DNA of 47,535 bases from Apostichopus parvimensis. Its lineage: Eukaryota > Echinodermata > Holothuroidea > Aspidochirotida > Stichopodidae. Under the pieces are notes generated by a model that saw nothing but the letters and a program-made list of their open reading frames with translations, searched no databases and had not been told where the DNA came from. The DNA is taken from contig KN882769.1 in assembly GCA_000934455.1 (NCBI GenBank), positions 1 to 47,535 of the forward strand, given 5' to 3'. Positions 1-11,983 of the stretch are shown here, one piece after another (the first letter of the stretch is position 1; the number at the start of each line of letters is the position of its first letter). The position numbers were made by a program, and so were the translations under genes.

Positions 1-204
1 ACAAACAGGATGAAACAGTTGAAATGAAGAAAATGTTTGATGATAGCTACTGGTTAAAGCAACAGTAGTGGCAAAGGAAGGTTAACAAAACCTCCTTTCT
101 TGCCAAACTCTATATTCTTTCAATCAATTTAACTGTCTCTCTTTATTGTTTGTTTGATATTCCAGATCGTCAACTTCTCTTTAGTTGACATTAATTACAC
201 CCAC

Positions 205-249
205 CTATTGTTTTTGCAGTAGTAACATCTAGCCCACTGGTCGATAATT
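205..249 (-). CDS. Stalk mini-exon type M3, copy 1 (45 nt)
   Basis: Acceptor tttctttggaaactcag, donor gtgggtg, phase 1-1, reading LSTSGLDVTTAKTI. It is the last exon visible before the left edge, so the gene continues beyond base 1. Confidence 0.58.
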
Positions 250-849
250 CTGAGTTTCCAAAGAAAATGCATAGAATATATAACAAACTAGATAATCCAT
301 CTGCAGGTAATTATATAATTAACATTTAAATGCATAGCATAGCATTTATACTAGATGTTGTAATGAAATGGGGCAATCATGAACTCTTATTATCATCATA
401 CATTTTATGTATAGGAATGCAATTTAAATAATAGACATGAAGCATCAAAACATTTATTAGGTACCAACAAAATAACTTGTGTTTGAAAAAGTAATGAACA
501 GAATACTGTAGCATATTCAATATACCGATTTTACACACTTATTTGTAGACAAGTAACATGGAATGAGGGGTTTGATTTGAGGACAAATGGATCATGTATT
601 TAATGTAACAATCTTAGCAATAAACACATGACACCATATGTTTTGAAACAACAAACTGCACACTAAGGTGAAGAGAAGTTTTATGGCATGTGATGCAGTC
701 ATACTGGTTCTTGGTCCGTAAATAATCATGACAGGACAAATGGGTTATGCTAATTTAAATCAAATCTAACCATTCACAGGACTATTCATGTATTTTATAA
801 TTATTATTCTGAAATGCAATCAGATCTTGGAATATAACAGTATCCACAA

Positions 850-1331
850 TATAAATCATGTTAAACAGTTTTCACATGCTGTTAGCCAGAATTAAAGTCA
901 GTTAAAGAGTTAAATAAAGGCAAGTTAGCATATGGTCAGAATGCAAAATTAGCACCAGAAAAACTCTTACAAAGGGTTCATTTTCACAGCATTAATGGCG
1001 AGATTTATTATCTTAGCTTTGCTCAACAATGCAGTTTGAAGTTATTGCACAAAGTTCAAGACACAACCAATCTGAAGCCTTGACTTTACATTATCAATCA
1101 TGTCAAACAGTTTTCACATGCTGTTAGCCAGAATTACAGTCTGTTATAGGGTTTAATATATGCAAGTTAGCATACAGTCAGAATGCAAAATTAGCACCAG
1201 AAAAACACTTACAAAGACCTTATTTTCACAGCATTGGACGGCAAGATTTATTATCTTAACTATGCTCAACAATGCAAGTTTGAAGTTGTTGCACAAAGTT
1301 CAAGACACAACCAATATGAAGCCTTGACTTA
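850..1331. repeat. Internal tandem duplication, about 240 bp x 2, only in copy A
   Basis: The segment starting 'cagttttcacatgctgttag' and ending 'gaagccttgactt' occurs twice in a row (about 850-1086 and 1090-1331). The matching part of copy B (5122-5361) has it once. It therefore arose after the larger block duplication. Confidence 0.85.
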
Positions 1332-2391
1332 ATTATTAGACAAAGAGATGAACAATACCAAACTTAATGATGGATGACAATGAAAGCTAATGTCTGCAGT
1401 GGGATGGATGACTTCTTTGATTCAGAATTATACTGTGCCTGTGATTGCAGAAGCTCTTGTACTTTCATGACAGGATTTCTGCACATTCATCGCAGATATA
1501 TAGTTTTCTTTTGTCAGAAGATACTCAAGAATGTCTCTCTTTTCCTTCTTGTCTCTCTGACATTATGGCTTATCCAAATAGTTTATTTAATCATTTTGCC
1601 ACCATCATATACTTGGAATTATTACCAAATTACAGATTATCTTAACCACTAATACTAAAGTTAAAATCTTCCAGTAGATGCTCTCATTGCCTATGTATTT
1701 TACAACTCTGAAAATGATGTTAAGAGGAATGTTTGTATGCCTTCACAATATATACAAGGCCATTTATTAGATCCCCACATGATAACAGAGTGCTAAATCT
1801 TTATGTTACGTAAAATGTGGTTTCAATATAGATTGAAACCTTATGCAATACAAATTAAAATAATTTAAGATTTACATATTTTAGCTTATAACATACCATA
1901 GTAACAACTTGTCACACATGGACCCCTCAAAGTAAGATATTAAGCAATTACCTTTATGGGTATTAGATAATGTACACAAAATAAAATAACATGTCTGAAA
2001 TCAACCGTTGGTTGAGAACAAAATGCATGGGAAATAAAAACACATCCTATAATAAAAACTCATGTTTGCTGTTGTTAGATGGATCAAGCCAAATTCTCTT
2101 TCAGGTCTGAATTGGTTATAGTTGCATGCATACGGTATCTTGTAAAGACATTGAGATAATAGCAAGATGGTCTTAAACTATTTTTGACAATGTGTCCATT
2201 AAGTTGAATTACAGCATATATGTAACAACATGAACAAAACCCTCCCTAGTATGTAAGGAAATATTTTAGGATGATCATAATTTCCTGATTATCACCGGAG
2301 TATTGATCCATTAAGCATAGAACAAAACAAAATGGTAGCAAACACAAATTCAATACAAAGTGGCAGCAAGAATTATGGAATGACATTTCAC

Positions 2392-2427
2392 CTGTTGCTA
2401 GATCTGTTTCTGTTGACATCATCACAT
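2392..2427 (-). CDS. Stalk mini-exon type M1, copy 1 (36 nt)
   Basis: Acceptor ctgaatgctttcag, donor gtgaaatg, phase 1-1, reading VMMSTETDLAT. Duplicates are at 6418 (splice sites intact) and 9913 (acceptor lost). Confidence 0.6.
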
Positions 2428-3931
2428 CTGAAAGCATTCAGTATCATTTAAAACAGAAAGTAAAATATGACTTCATGGATTACCAAACAAACAATTGTAA
2501 CACTCCAAAGATGTTCTCTTGTAAAGTAATTTAATTGTCTAATTTTAATTTAATATCTGGAAATAAGGAGAGGATCACCACATCCAGGGAATTCCTAAGA
2601 CTGAAATAAATTCTAGCACTTTTTGGCATCCTAAAGGAAGTGGAGGTACAGCTGGTTAGTTCATAAGGTAAACCAAAATTTAAGTCGCTATTACACATTC
2701 ACTCACCATCATTAACATGAGATATCATAATGAAAACATTGTTTTCTTCCTCTTCTCTCACATTAACCTGTGTTTTGACACAGTACTGCTGTGTACTGTA
2801 GTACATTGAAAAGTGTTTAGCTGATTGTGCATTTTGGCAATTGAAAGGATTGAGTTTTGCTTTCTTTTGGGTATTTTAACTGCATTTTGTTTAAAAAAAA
2901 GAACTCTTGTGAAGATTTCAAAGTACCTTTGTGCAACTTAGTGCAAGGAACACCAACCCATTTAGAGTTCCAAGTCTGATATTCAGATGACATCAAACAT
3001 TCTGGCAAGACTTTCAAATCCACAGTATGAGAGGATCTTTAACTTCATTTCTAAAATATATGTATTTCTTTTCTATGACATGAATGCCAGCTAACATATA
3101 CTATGCTGTAGATGGTTGAAAAACTTCAACCTCTAGAAGACTCCAAAGATATGAATCCATATAACAATGCAACTGGTGCACTTCCCAATGATGCACCCAC
3201 CCCCTTCCTATACCTGAGAAACAGGATTATAAAAGAAATAAATTGATATTTTTTAAAAAACAGCCTTTACAAACAATTAATTGATCTTTATGGTTGTTCA
3301 AATAACTGAAAAGCAATCATTACATTGTCTGTGTTTAGCAGCAGTTTATGAACAATAAGAAACAATATAAATATCATCTTGAACAGGATTAAGGTCACTA
3401 TAAACTCTTGAATCAGCAGAAAAAAACACAAATACTGTATAAAATAAGATTTGCAGCAACTTTTTTGTTTGAGAACAAAAAGCATGACAGAATTAAGGCA
3501 ACAGAAAATAATTCAAAAACAAGAAATGTGGATGATTCATGAACAGAAGAGAAGTTTCCAATCTGATGTGGTTTATTCATAGTTCTTCCCGTTGTCTGTT
3601 TCATAATGAGTGCACAATCTGGTCAGGACGACTATCATGATTCTCAGAGATGGCACGATGATGTGAAATAGTCTTCCTTACATGAATAGTCATAAACTTT
3701 TTTTCAAACCTTTAATCTGGTTTTGTTAGCTTTGCAAACAAATCAAATATTGTAAAAACAATAAACAAAGATCATATTTGTCATTTAAAATATGAAACGA
3801 GCTGTACAAATGACATGCAAATAAGAACAGAGTATATGTCAGGTTGATATCAAGAAACATGCTTATTACACAATATGGCTGATGCATAACTGCAAACTGA
3901 TACAGACACAACAGCAAAAATTAAACCATAC

Positions 3932-3970
3932 CTGTCATCATTTTCTGTGTTGTGTTGGTTGTAAAAATCC
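3932..3970 (-). CDS. Stalk mini-exon type M2, copy 1 (39 nt)
   Basis: Acceptor atgaaacatttcag, donor gtatgg, phase 1-1, reading (G)IFTTNTTQKMMT with an N-T-T sequon. Its duplicate is at 8918-8956. Confidence 0.62.
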
Positions 3971-4453
3971 CTGAAATGTTTCATAAAATGTTACAATATT
4001 GATAAAGTTGGCTTTTTGCTACTACTGTAATGTAACCGACAATACAAGTAATGTATTTAGCCAAGTTTACTGAGAGTTAGACACACAACTATTACATATA
4101 TACAAAATATGACAGAAAAATCTGATTTTCAGAATAAAAACAAATTCCTACTGCATTACCAAGGTTACAAACTGTAAGTATATGCACCAATTAAGGACCA
4201 TTGGCATTCAATCCTCAAGAGTCTTCATTTAAGACAGAATATAAACCACTTTTACAAACAGAATGAAACAGTTGAAATGAAGAAAATGTGTGATGATAGC
4301 TACTGGTTAAAGAAACAGTAGTGGCAAAGGAAGGTTAACAAAACCTCCTTTCTTGCCAAACTCTATATTCTTTCAATCAATTTAACTGTCTCCCTTTTTT
4401 GTTTGTTTGATATTCCAGATCATTAACTTCTCTTTGATTAACATAACACCCAC

Positions 4454-4501
4454 CAACTGTTGTTGCAGTTACAGTAACATCTAGCCCATTGGTCAAAAAT
4501 T
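4454..4501 (-). CDS. Stalk mini-exon type M3, copy 2 (48 nt)
   Basis: Acceptor tttctttgggaactcag, donor gtgggtg, phase 1-1, reading (E)FLTNGLDVTVTATTV. It is one codon longer than its copy at 205-249, where three bases are absent, so the frame is preserved. The peptide is Thr/Val-rich. Confidence 0.6.
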
Positions 4502-6417
4502 CTGAGTTCCCAAAGAAAATGCATAGAATATTTAACAAACTAGATAATCCATCTGCAGGTAATGATATAATTAACATTTAAATGCATAGCATTTATAGCA
4601 GATGTTGTAATGAAATGGGGCAAACATAAGTTCTTATTACCTTATTGTGATCATAAAATTGATGTGTAGGAATGTGTTTAAATAGTATACATGAAGCATC
4701 AAATGCAAAACATTTATGAGACTGCAATGAAATTGTGTGTGTTTGTATAAGTAATGAATAGAATAATGGAGCACATTAATGCACTTTCAACACACTAGAC
4801 TAATTCAAGGCACTTAGTTGTAGGAAAATATCATCCAATGAGGGGCTAGATTTAAAGGATAAACATTTGTGCATTTGATGTAACAATCTTAGCAATAAAT
4901 GTGTTGCACAATATGTTTTTAAACGACAAACTGTACACTGTGGTGAAGATTAGTTTTATGGCATGTGATGCAGCCATCTTGGTTCTTTGTCCCTACCTAA
5001 TCATGACAGGACAAATGGGTTATGAACATTTCAATTAAATCTAACCATTCACAGTACCATTGATATATTTTATAATTATTGTTCTGAAATGCAATCAGAT
5101 CTTGGAATATTACAGTATCCACAATATAAATCATATCAAACAGTTTTCACATGCTGTTAGCCAGAATTAAAGTCAGTTACAGAATTAAATAAGTGCAAGT
5201 TAGCTTAAAGTCAGAATGCAAAATTAGCACCAGAAAAACACTTACAAAGACTTAATTTTCACAGCATTGGATGTCGAGATTTATTATCTTAGCTATGCTC
5301 AACAATGCAGTTTGAAGTTGTTACACAAAGTTCAAGATACAACTAATCTGAAGCCTTGACTTCATGATTAGTAAAAGAGATTAACAATATCAAACTTAAT
5401 GATGGATGACAATGAAAGCTAATGTCTGCAGTGGGATGACTTCTATGATTAAGAATTATACTGTGCCTGTGGTTTCAGAAGCTCTTGTATTTTCATTACA
5501 GGTTTTCTGCATGTTCATCGCAGATATTTATTTTTCTTTCGTAAGATGTTACTTAAGAATGTCTCTCTTTTCCTTCTTGTCTCTCTGACATTATGCCCTA
5601 TCCACATAGTTTGTTCAATCATATTGCCACCATCGTATACTTGCAGATTTTGCAAAACTGCAGTTTATCTTACCCTTAAGTACTGAAGTTAAGATCTTCT
5701 TGTAGATGCTCTCTCATTGCCTATGTATTTTACAACTCTGAAAATTATGTTTAGAGGAATGTTTGTATGCCTTCACAATATATACAAGACAATTTATTAG
5801 ATCCAGCATGATAACAGAGTGTGAAATCTTTGTTACCTAAAATGTGGTTCAATATCGATTGAAACCTTTTGCTTTACATCTCCAAATAAATAAAGTTTTA
5901 CATACTTTGGCTTAAAATATACCTTAGTAACAACTTGTCACACATGAACCCTCCTCAAAGTGGGATATTAAGCAATTACCTACATGGATGTTAGATAATG
6001 TACACAAAATAACATAACATGTCTGAAATCAACTGTTGGATGAGAAGAACATGCATGGGAAATAAAAACACATCCTATAATAAAAGCTTATGTTTGCTGT
6101 TGTTAGATGAATGAAGCCAAGTTCTCTTGCAGGTCTGAATTGGTTATAGTTGCATGCATACAGTATGTTAAAAGAATTGAAGTCATAGCAACACAGTCCT
6201 ATACCATTTTTGACGATATGTCCATACAGATGAATCACAATATAAATGTAACAACATGAACAAATTCCTCCCTAGCATACGAGGGCAAATATTTTAGGAT
6301 AAATTATAATTTCCTGATTATCCCCAGAGTACTGATCCATTAAGCGTAGAAAACAAAATGGTAGCAAAAATAAATTCAATACAGAGTGACAGCATGAGTT
6401 ATGGAATGACATTTCAC

Positions 6418-6453
6418 CTGTTGTTAAATCTGGCTCTGTTGACATCATCACAT
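6418..6453 (-). CDS. Stalk mini-exon type M1, copy 2 (36 nt)
   Basis: Acceptor attgaatgctttcag, donor gtgaaatg, phase 1-1, reading VMMSTEPDLTT. It is the duplicate of 2392-2427 with both splice sites kept. Confidence 0.6.
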
Positions 6454-6999
6454 CTGAAAGCATTCAATATCATTAACAGCAGAAAGTTAAAGAAAAATGA
6501 CTTCATGGGTTATCAAACAACTTATTGTAACACTCCATGAATGTTCTCTTGTTGTAATTTAACTGTCTAATTTGACTTCAATATCTGGGAAAAAAGCAAA
6601 AGACCACCACATCCAGGGAAGTCCTAAGACTGATATAAATTCCAGCACTTTTGGGCATCCTAAATTGTGGAGGTTCCACTCATGATTTCATAAGGTAAAC
6701 CAAAGTTTTAACAATTTTAACATATATTGCTAAAATAAAGTAAGAAAAAAAAACAGCAAACAATAAAGAAAATAACAGCAACACCAAAAAACCAACAACA
6801 TAATAAAACAAATTACAGTTAATGTAAAAATATTTAAACTAACCAGAATAGAAAATGCATTGTGGTTTTGATGACGTAACATGAGCAGTTTTCTTTATAA
6901 ATTTAACGGAACGTATGGTGAGGGTGTACAACATCATTGCTCATACAGTGAAGAGCAGTGTGATGTGACAAACAATATATGCACAATGACACAGGCTGT

Positions 7000-7640
7000 C
7001 CTGAAATGACCATTGACTTCAACAACAGGCTTCTCGTACTAAATGTGATAATACATCAACATTCTAAATAAGACATCTGTCCTTGTTGAAATATTGTGTA
7101 AAACATGGTTTTCACAATTTGAACCCTGGTGAACTGAAACGACCATTGACCTCTACCACAACATTAGGCTTTGTGTACTCAATGTGGTACAATTACATAC
7201 TAAGTATGCGTTCTGTCCAAGCTTCCCTTGCAATATTATTTTAGGAAGGTGCATTAGTGTAGAAAGACAGGTAAGAGGGGAGTGAAGTAAATGTTTGGCA
7301 TTTGCTAACTTCAAATGACCTTTGACATACACCAACAGCAATAACAGGCTCCTAACAATATGAGATCTGCCCAAGCTACCCCTTCTTGAGATATCGTGTT
7401 TGAAAGGATTTCACAATTTGGCCCTTGTTGACCCCAAATGACCTTTGAACTCCACCAAAAACTATAGGCTTCTTGTAATCAATGTGGTTCATACACATAT
7501 TAAATATGAGATCTCCCCAAACTTACCTACTTGAGATATCATGTTTACAAGGTTTTCAGAATAGGACCCCTGGTAACCCCAAATAACTTTCAGCCTCCAC
7601 AAAAACCATAGGCTTCTTCTGATCAATGTGGTACTTCTAC
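7000..7640. repeat. Degenerate satellite, about 5 copies
   Basis: The motifs 'tgacctttga', 'ccac-aaaa-cataggcttcttgta', 'atcaatgtggta' and 'atgagatctgcccaa' recur near 7003, 7146, 7323, 7445 and 7590, at a period of roughly 120-180 bp. Related copies occur at 34590-35060. The copies are diverged and lack coding potential. Confidence 0.75.
7249..7291. mobile_element. Solo DIRS terminal-repeat fragment
   Basis: The stretch 'agacaggtaag-ggggag-gaagtaaat', preceded by 'ggtgcattagtgtag', matches the terminus of the full element at 22555-22600. It is a diverged solo end lying inside the satellite array. Confidence 0.6.
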
Positions 7641-8917
7641 ACACCAAATATGAAATTGGTCTGACCTTCCCTTCTTTAGATATAGTGTTTACAAGCTGGG
7701 CATCACAAACACATGCCATCATGAATGCAAAGGTTCTGATTATCATCGAAACTAATAACAACCAAATCATCCACATGGCATCATTAAGGAAGTAACGAAT
7801 TGTTTGAATAAACTATTGCAATGAAGGCATGATATTTGACTTGTTCAAGCTATGAATGAATACACTTGTCAAATGCATCATAGACATGATGGGACCTAAT
7901 GCAAGATACAAAATACCCTCAGGACAGGCCACAGTAACAACAAACATAATCTTCAAAGTATCTAGAGAATGACATTATCTAAACATCTGTGGTTGCATTA
8001 TATCCGTAGATGTGTCAAACTTAATTAATGCAAACATAAAAAAATAAAAGGAATAGTGAAGGGAGCATTGTGTCCCTCACAAGCAATGGCTCAGCCAGCT
8101 TATGAACATGAAAAATTAATCAACTTGTGATAATAATAATTCCTTATTTCTACTTTATTCTTTCATTAATATGACTGGTAGAGGAAGCTTTTTTATCTTC
8201 ATTTATTGAAGAGGTGATGAAGTTCTTGTGACTTCAATTGAAACCAAATTTAACATACTACAAACCAAAATAAAAAACCAACCGAACATTGTCTGAGGAT
8301 TTCAATTAACCCATCAACATGTCATATGAAATGAACAGCTACAATGAACAGCTACAATGAACACATTAACTCAACAGCTGAAGAAACAGGAATATGATAT
8401 TATTTAGAAACAGACTTTATAAACAATTAATGGTCTTTTTGATTGTTCAAATAGAGGCAAATGAGGGCAACAAACATTATATGTGGATGATTGGAAACTA
8501 GAAATATGGATGATTCATGAACAGGAGAGAAGTTCCCAATCTGATGTGGTTTATTCATAGTTCTTCCTTTTGTCTGCTTCATATTGAGTGCAAAATCTGG
8601 TCAGGACGACTTTAATGATACTCAGAGATGGAACGATGATGTGAAATAGTGTAATAGTGTAACTTACATGAATAGTCATAAACAATTTTCCAAACCTTAA
8701 GTCTGGTTTTGTTAGCTTTGCAAACAAATCAAATATTTTAAAAATAATACACAAAGCTCATATTAATCTTTTAAATATGAAAAGAGGTGTACAAATGATA
8801 TGCAAATGAGAATAGAGTATATGTCTGGTTGTATCATATAACATGCTTACTATATACAACATGGATGATGCATAACTGGAAACTGATACAGACACGACAG
8901 CAAAAATTAAACCATAC

Positions 8918-8956
8918 CTGGTGTCATTGTCTGTGTTGTGTCGGTTGTAAACATCC
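8918..8956 (-). CDS. Stalk mini-exon type M2, copy 2 (39 nt)
   Basis: Acceptor tgacacatttcag, donor gtatgg, phase 1-1, reading (G)MFTTDTTQTMTP. It is the duplicate of 3932-3970. The differences are mostly amino-acid changes that keep Thr and Ser, and both copies stay in frame. It probably forms part of the O-glycosylated stalk. Confidence 0.65.
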
Positions 8957-9912
8957 CTGAAATGTGTCATAAAAATGTTACAATATTGATAAAGTTGGCT
9001 CTTTGCTACTACTGTAAGATAACCTACAATACGAGTAATGTATTACGCCAAGTATACTTAGAGTTAGACACAAACAACTGTAACATATGAAATAAATGAC
9101 AAAAACATATGATTTAAAAAAAAGAAGTTACCTACTGCATTACCAAGGTTACAAAGTGTAAGTATATGTAACAATTAAGGACCATTGGCATATCAATCCT
9201 CAAGAGTCTTTATGCAAGGCAGAATATAAACCACTTTTACAAACAGAATGAAACAGTTTAAATGGCAAAAATGTGTGATGATAGCTACTGGTTAAATAAA
9301 CAGTAGTGACAAAGGAAGGTTAACAAAACCTCCTTTCTTGCCAAATGCATTGTGTATTGAATGTATCAATCTTAGCAATAAACGCATGACATAACATGTT
9401 TTGAAACAACTGCACACCGTGGTGGAGAGAAGGTTTATGGCATGTGATGCAGCCATCTTGGTTCTTATACCTAATCATGACAGGACAAATGGATTATGTT
9501 AATTTAAATCAAATCTAACCATTCACAGGACTATTGATGTATTTTATTGTCCTGAAATGCAATCAGATCTATAGTTTATCATAGTATATACTATAAAAAA
9601 TAAAAGCTGATGTTTTTCTGTTGTTAGATGGATGCAGCCAAATTCTCTTTCAGGCCTGAATTTGTTAAAGAAATTGAAGTTTTAACATGGTACTATATAT
9701 ACTATTTTTGACAATGTGTTCATAAAGTTGAGTCACAACACATGTGTAACAACATGAACAAAATCCTCACTAGTATGCAAGGGGAAATATATAATAATCA
9801 TAATTTTCTGATTATCCCCAGTGATATCCATTAGCATAACACAAAACAAATTTGTAGCCAAAAAAAAAATCCAATACAGAGTGGCAGCAAGAATTATGGA
9901 ATGACATTTTAC

Positions 9913-9948
9913 CTGTTGTTAAGCTTGGCTCTGCTGATATCATCACAC
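9913..9948 (-). pseudogene. Third copy of the 36-nt stalk exon, acceptor destroyed
   Basis: It aligns base for base with the exons at 2392-2427 and 6418-6453 and is still open (VMISAEPSLTT), with an intact donor gtaaa. The acceptor AG is changed to TG (gctttctg instead of gctttcag), so it is probably skipped. It lies in the deleted third copy of the duplicated block. Confidence 0.6.
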
Positions 9949-9960
9949 CAGAAAGCATTG

Positions 9961-10722
9961 ATTATAATTTATTTACAAAAGCAATTTCAGATGATAAATT
10001 TCCCTTTTTTCATTAATTAAGTCTGTCAAATGTAAACAAATCTGAATCATACACCTTCAGCAACAAAATCGTTTTACAAACTTAAATGATTAAAGTTACA
10101 AGATATTTTCACAACCATTGAAACAAATCATGAAAACGTAAAGAGTGTACAACAAAACCCTTTATAAAATTATCTACTTTAAAGATCAGTAAAATTGACA
10201 AATAAGATCAAAGGAAAAAAGGTATTATTCATGCAAGATTTTCCCAGATAAATTCACCCTTTGAACAAAAACAAATTTAAAGCAAATATGAAAACAAAAA
10301 TTGTTGACATTAGTGGCTGGAAAAAGGATGGGTAAAATACCACCCCTGTTTTGTTTTACTTACAGCATAATGCTAGTATGGAAATAAAACTGATTAGTAT
10401 GACAATCTTAATAACAAAGAATGTACCCAGAACTATTAATTTGTCTCCACATGCTTATTACTACTAATTCATTAGTAATTTAGCATGCACATGACATGTT
10501 CGTGATATCCTTATAGCACAGGCAAACTGCAACATTACAAGAATAACAGTTCATATCCTGTTATGTTTTTATTAGGAAGAATAACAAGCACACAAAATGG
10601 CTTGTATATCCTAAAATATCATGTAATGTATACAGTAATAGTGGATATAAACTGGTGGCAAAGAAAATGCTTTGAATGAATGAAGGATTTGAGATGGCTG
10701 ACTATAGAATATAAAATCCCAC
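9961..10722. other. Intron, no other feature seen
   Basis: AT-rich single-copy sequence between the third repeat copy and the 54-nt stalk exon. No ORF, RNA or repeat was recognised. Confidence 0.5.
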
Positions 10723-10776
10723 CTGTTGAAGTTGTTGTTGGAATGGTTGGTGAAGCCCGTGAAGGGATCGAAATTT
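10723..10776 (-). CDS. Stalk mini-exon (54 nt)
   Basis: The acceptor is attaaatgttctcag and the donor gtgggat. Phase 1-1, reading (E)ISIPSRASPTIPTTTST. It is rich in Thr, Ser and Pro, so a probable O-glycosylated spacer. It lies outside the duplicated block and appears single-copy in the window. Confidence 0.65.
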
Positions 10777-11941
10777 CTGAGAACATTTAATATGAAAAAC
10801 TTTCTTCAAAGAAATTTCCTCACGGAAGTATTGAAAATAACCATATTCATTTACCGTCTAAATCACATTAAATAAAATGTCAACAATTTTGACAATCTGT
10901 TTATAGAGATGAACTTACCAATTCAAGAAAGCAACTTTTGCCAGTGGCCTGTGGAATGTGCACCTTTCATTCCTCTTGTCATATTTGAATGATTTTGCCT
11001 TGAAATACATTGTAAAGTATTTGTAATGGGTTTAATTTAAAGCCAATTTCTTGTTAGAGTTTATTAATTCTACTTGTTTAAATGATGTTTACAAATTACA
11101 ACATTACATCAAACTTTAATTTGTGAAACCTTTCAAACAAAATGCATACTGCCAGTAGGTTTTACCTGATGCAGAAACATTTACACAAAGTTTTACTCAA
11201 GTCATTTCAGTCAAAGAAAGCTCAGTAAGGCTTCACAAAAGGCAAAGGTTGTAGCAATATTTCATGAAAGTTTATATGGAGTGTGAAGGTTACATTTGAT
11301 AATTGTTGAAGTTCTTTGGTAGCAGCTTGAAAACAAAAGTGAACACTGGTTTACCGATAGTATTTTGATATTTTCAGAATAAAGTTTTTGCGGTTGCTCA
11401 TTTATAAATGGAAAGTTTAATCACTTTCAAGGACGTGTTTTCAAGCAACTTATTTCGTTTTTACCGTTTTGGTAAATCTTTGATAGTATTTGATACAAAT
11501 AGTACTCATTAACTTAAAAGTCAAATTTCATAGCTTGAAATAATAACATCAAAAACTTTTAAACCTGAAGGTACTAGTATTAAATACTTATATGCTCACA
11601 TGGACATTGATCCAAGACAAGCACTTCCAATTGTTTCCTTTCTTTGAACAGTTACTATAATGAGCTACATTGTCACAAGGTTATTGATATATTCAATACA
11701 AAGTACTCAGTATACCAAGAATCTTGGATAGACCAAAAAAGCATATTAATTCCTTACAATTACACCAAAACTCTGATCTGTCAAACACATGAAACATAAG
11801 AATTTCTTTTTACTTAACCTGTCCATTCACAACAGCAATAATTGGTTTATAAAGTTTTTTATATAAAAATAGATGATATTATATTGAATGAATATCATAT
11901 TTAGTATTGTTATTGATTATAAAGAAAAGCATTATTCACAC

Positions 11942-11983
11942 CTGATGTTGTATCTGTTGCCGGAGCTTCTGTGCTTTCATTTT
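11942..11983 (-). CDS. Stalk mini-exon (42 nt)
   Basis: The acceptor is atcaactgtttcag and the donor gtgtgaat. Phase 1-1, reading (E)NESTEAPATDTTS. The composition is Thr/Ser/Glu/Pro with an N-x-S site, typical of an O-glycosylated mucin-like spacer. It resembles the other stalk exons in length and phase but not in sequence. Confidence 0.65.

Larger units (their letters stand above)
1..2690. repeat. Duplicated exon block, copy A (truncated at left edge)
   Basis: Bases 1-2690 match 4255-6700 almost throughout, with small indels. The repeat covers exons M3 and M1 and their introns. The match ends near 2690/6700, at the shared 'cataaggtaaaccaaa'. The introns are as similar as the exons, which points to a recent block duplication. 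Confidence 0.9.
3290..6710. repeat. Duplicated exon block, copy B (M2-M3-M1)
   Basis: This is the most complete unit in the window. It carries the three mini-exons M2 (3932), M3 (4454) and M1 (6418) in plus-strand order. Its left part (3290-4360) matches 8430-9345 and its right part matches 1-2690. It fixes the order of the ancestral repeat unit. Confidence 0.88.
6711..8400. other. Unduplicated spacer with satellite debris
   Basis: It separates copies B and C. It holds satellite copies (about 7000-7640) and a DIRS terminal fragment (7249-7291). No exon with acceptable splice sites and phase was found. The ORFs on the minus strand here read through satellite and are not genes. Confidence 0.6.
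8400..9960. repeat. Duplicated exon block, copy C (internally deleted)
   Basis: It matches copy B from 'gttcaaata' onward. It then skips about 0.5 kb (at about 9345, removing exon M3) and about 1.2 kb (at about 9570) relative to copy A. It keeps M2 (8918) and a splice-dead M1 (9913). The repeat ends near 'catcacaccagaaagcattg'. Confidence 0.85.

Noticed and set aside
1374-1652. Plus-strand ORF of 92 codons, with a related ORF at 5406-5588
   Set aside because: It is open in both block copies only because the DNA is duplicated. The frames end differently, there is no domain, and it lies antisense in introns of the minus-strand gene.
3150-3235. Possible exon after the acceptor tttctcag on the minus strand
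   Set aside because: No donor GT with reasonable consensus in phase 1, and the peptide does not resemble the stalk exons.
7489-7776. Minus-strand ORF of 95 codons
   Set aside because: It runs through degenerate satellite copies, and repeated peptide segments (such as SYLVC) follow the satellite period.
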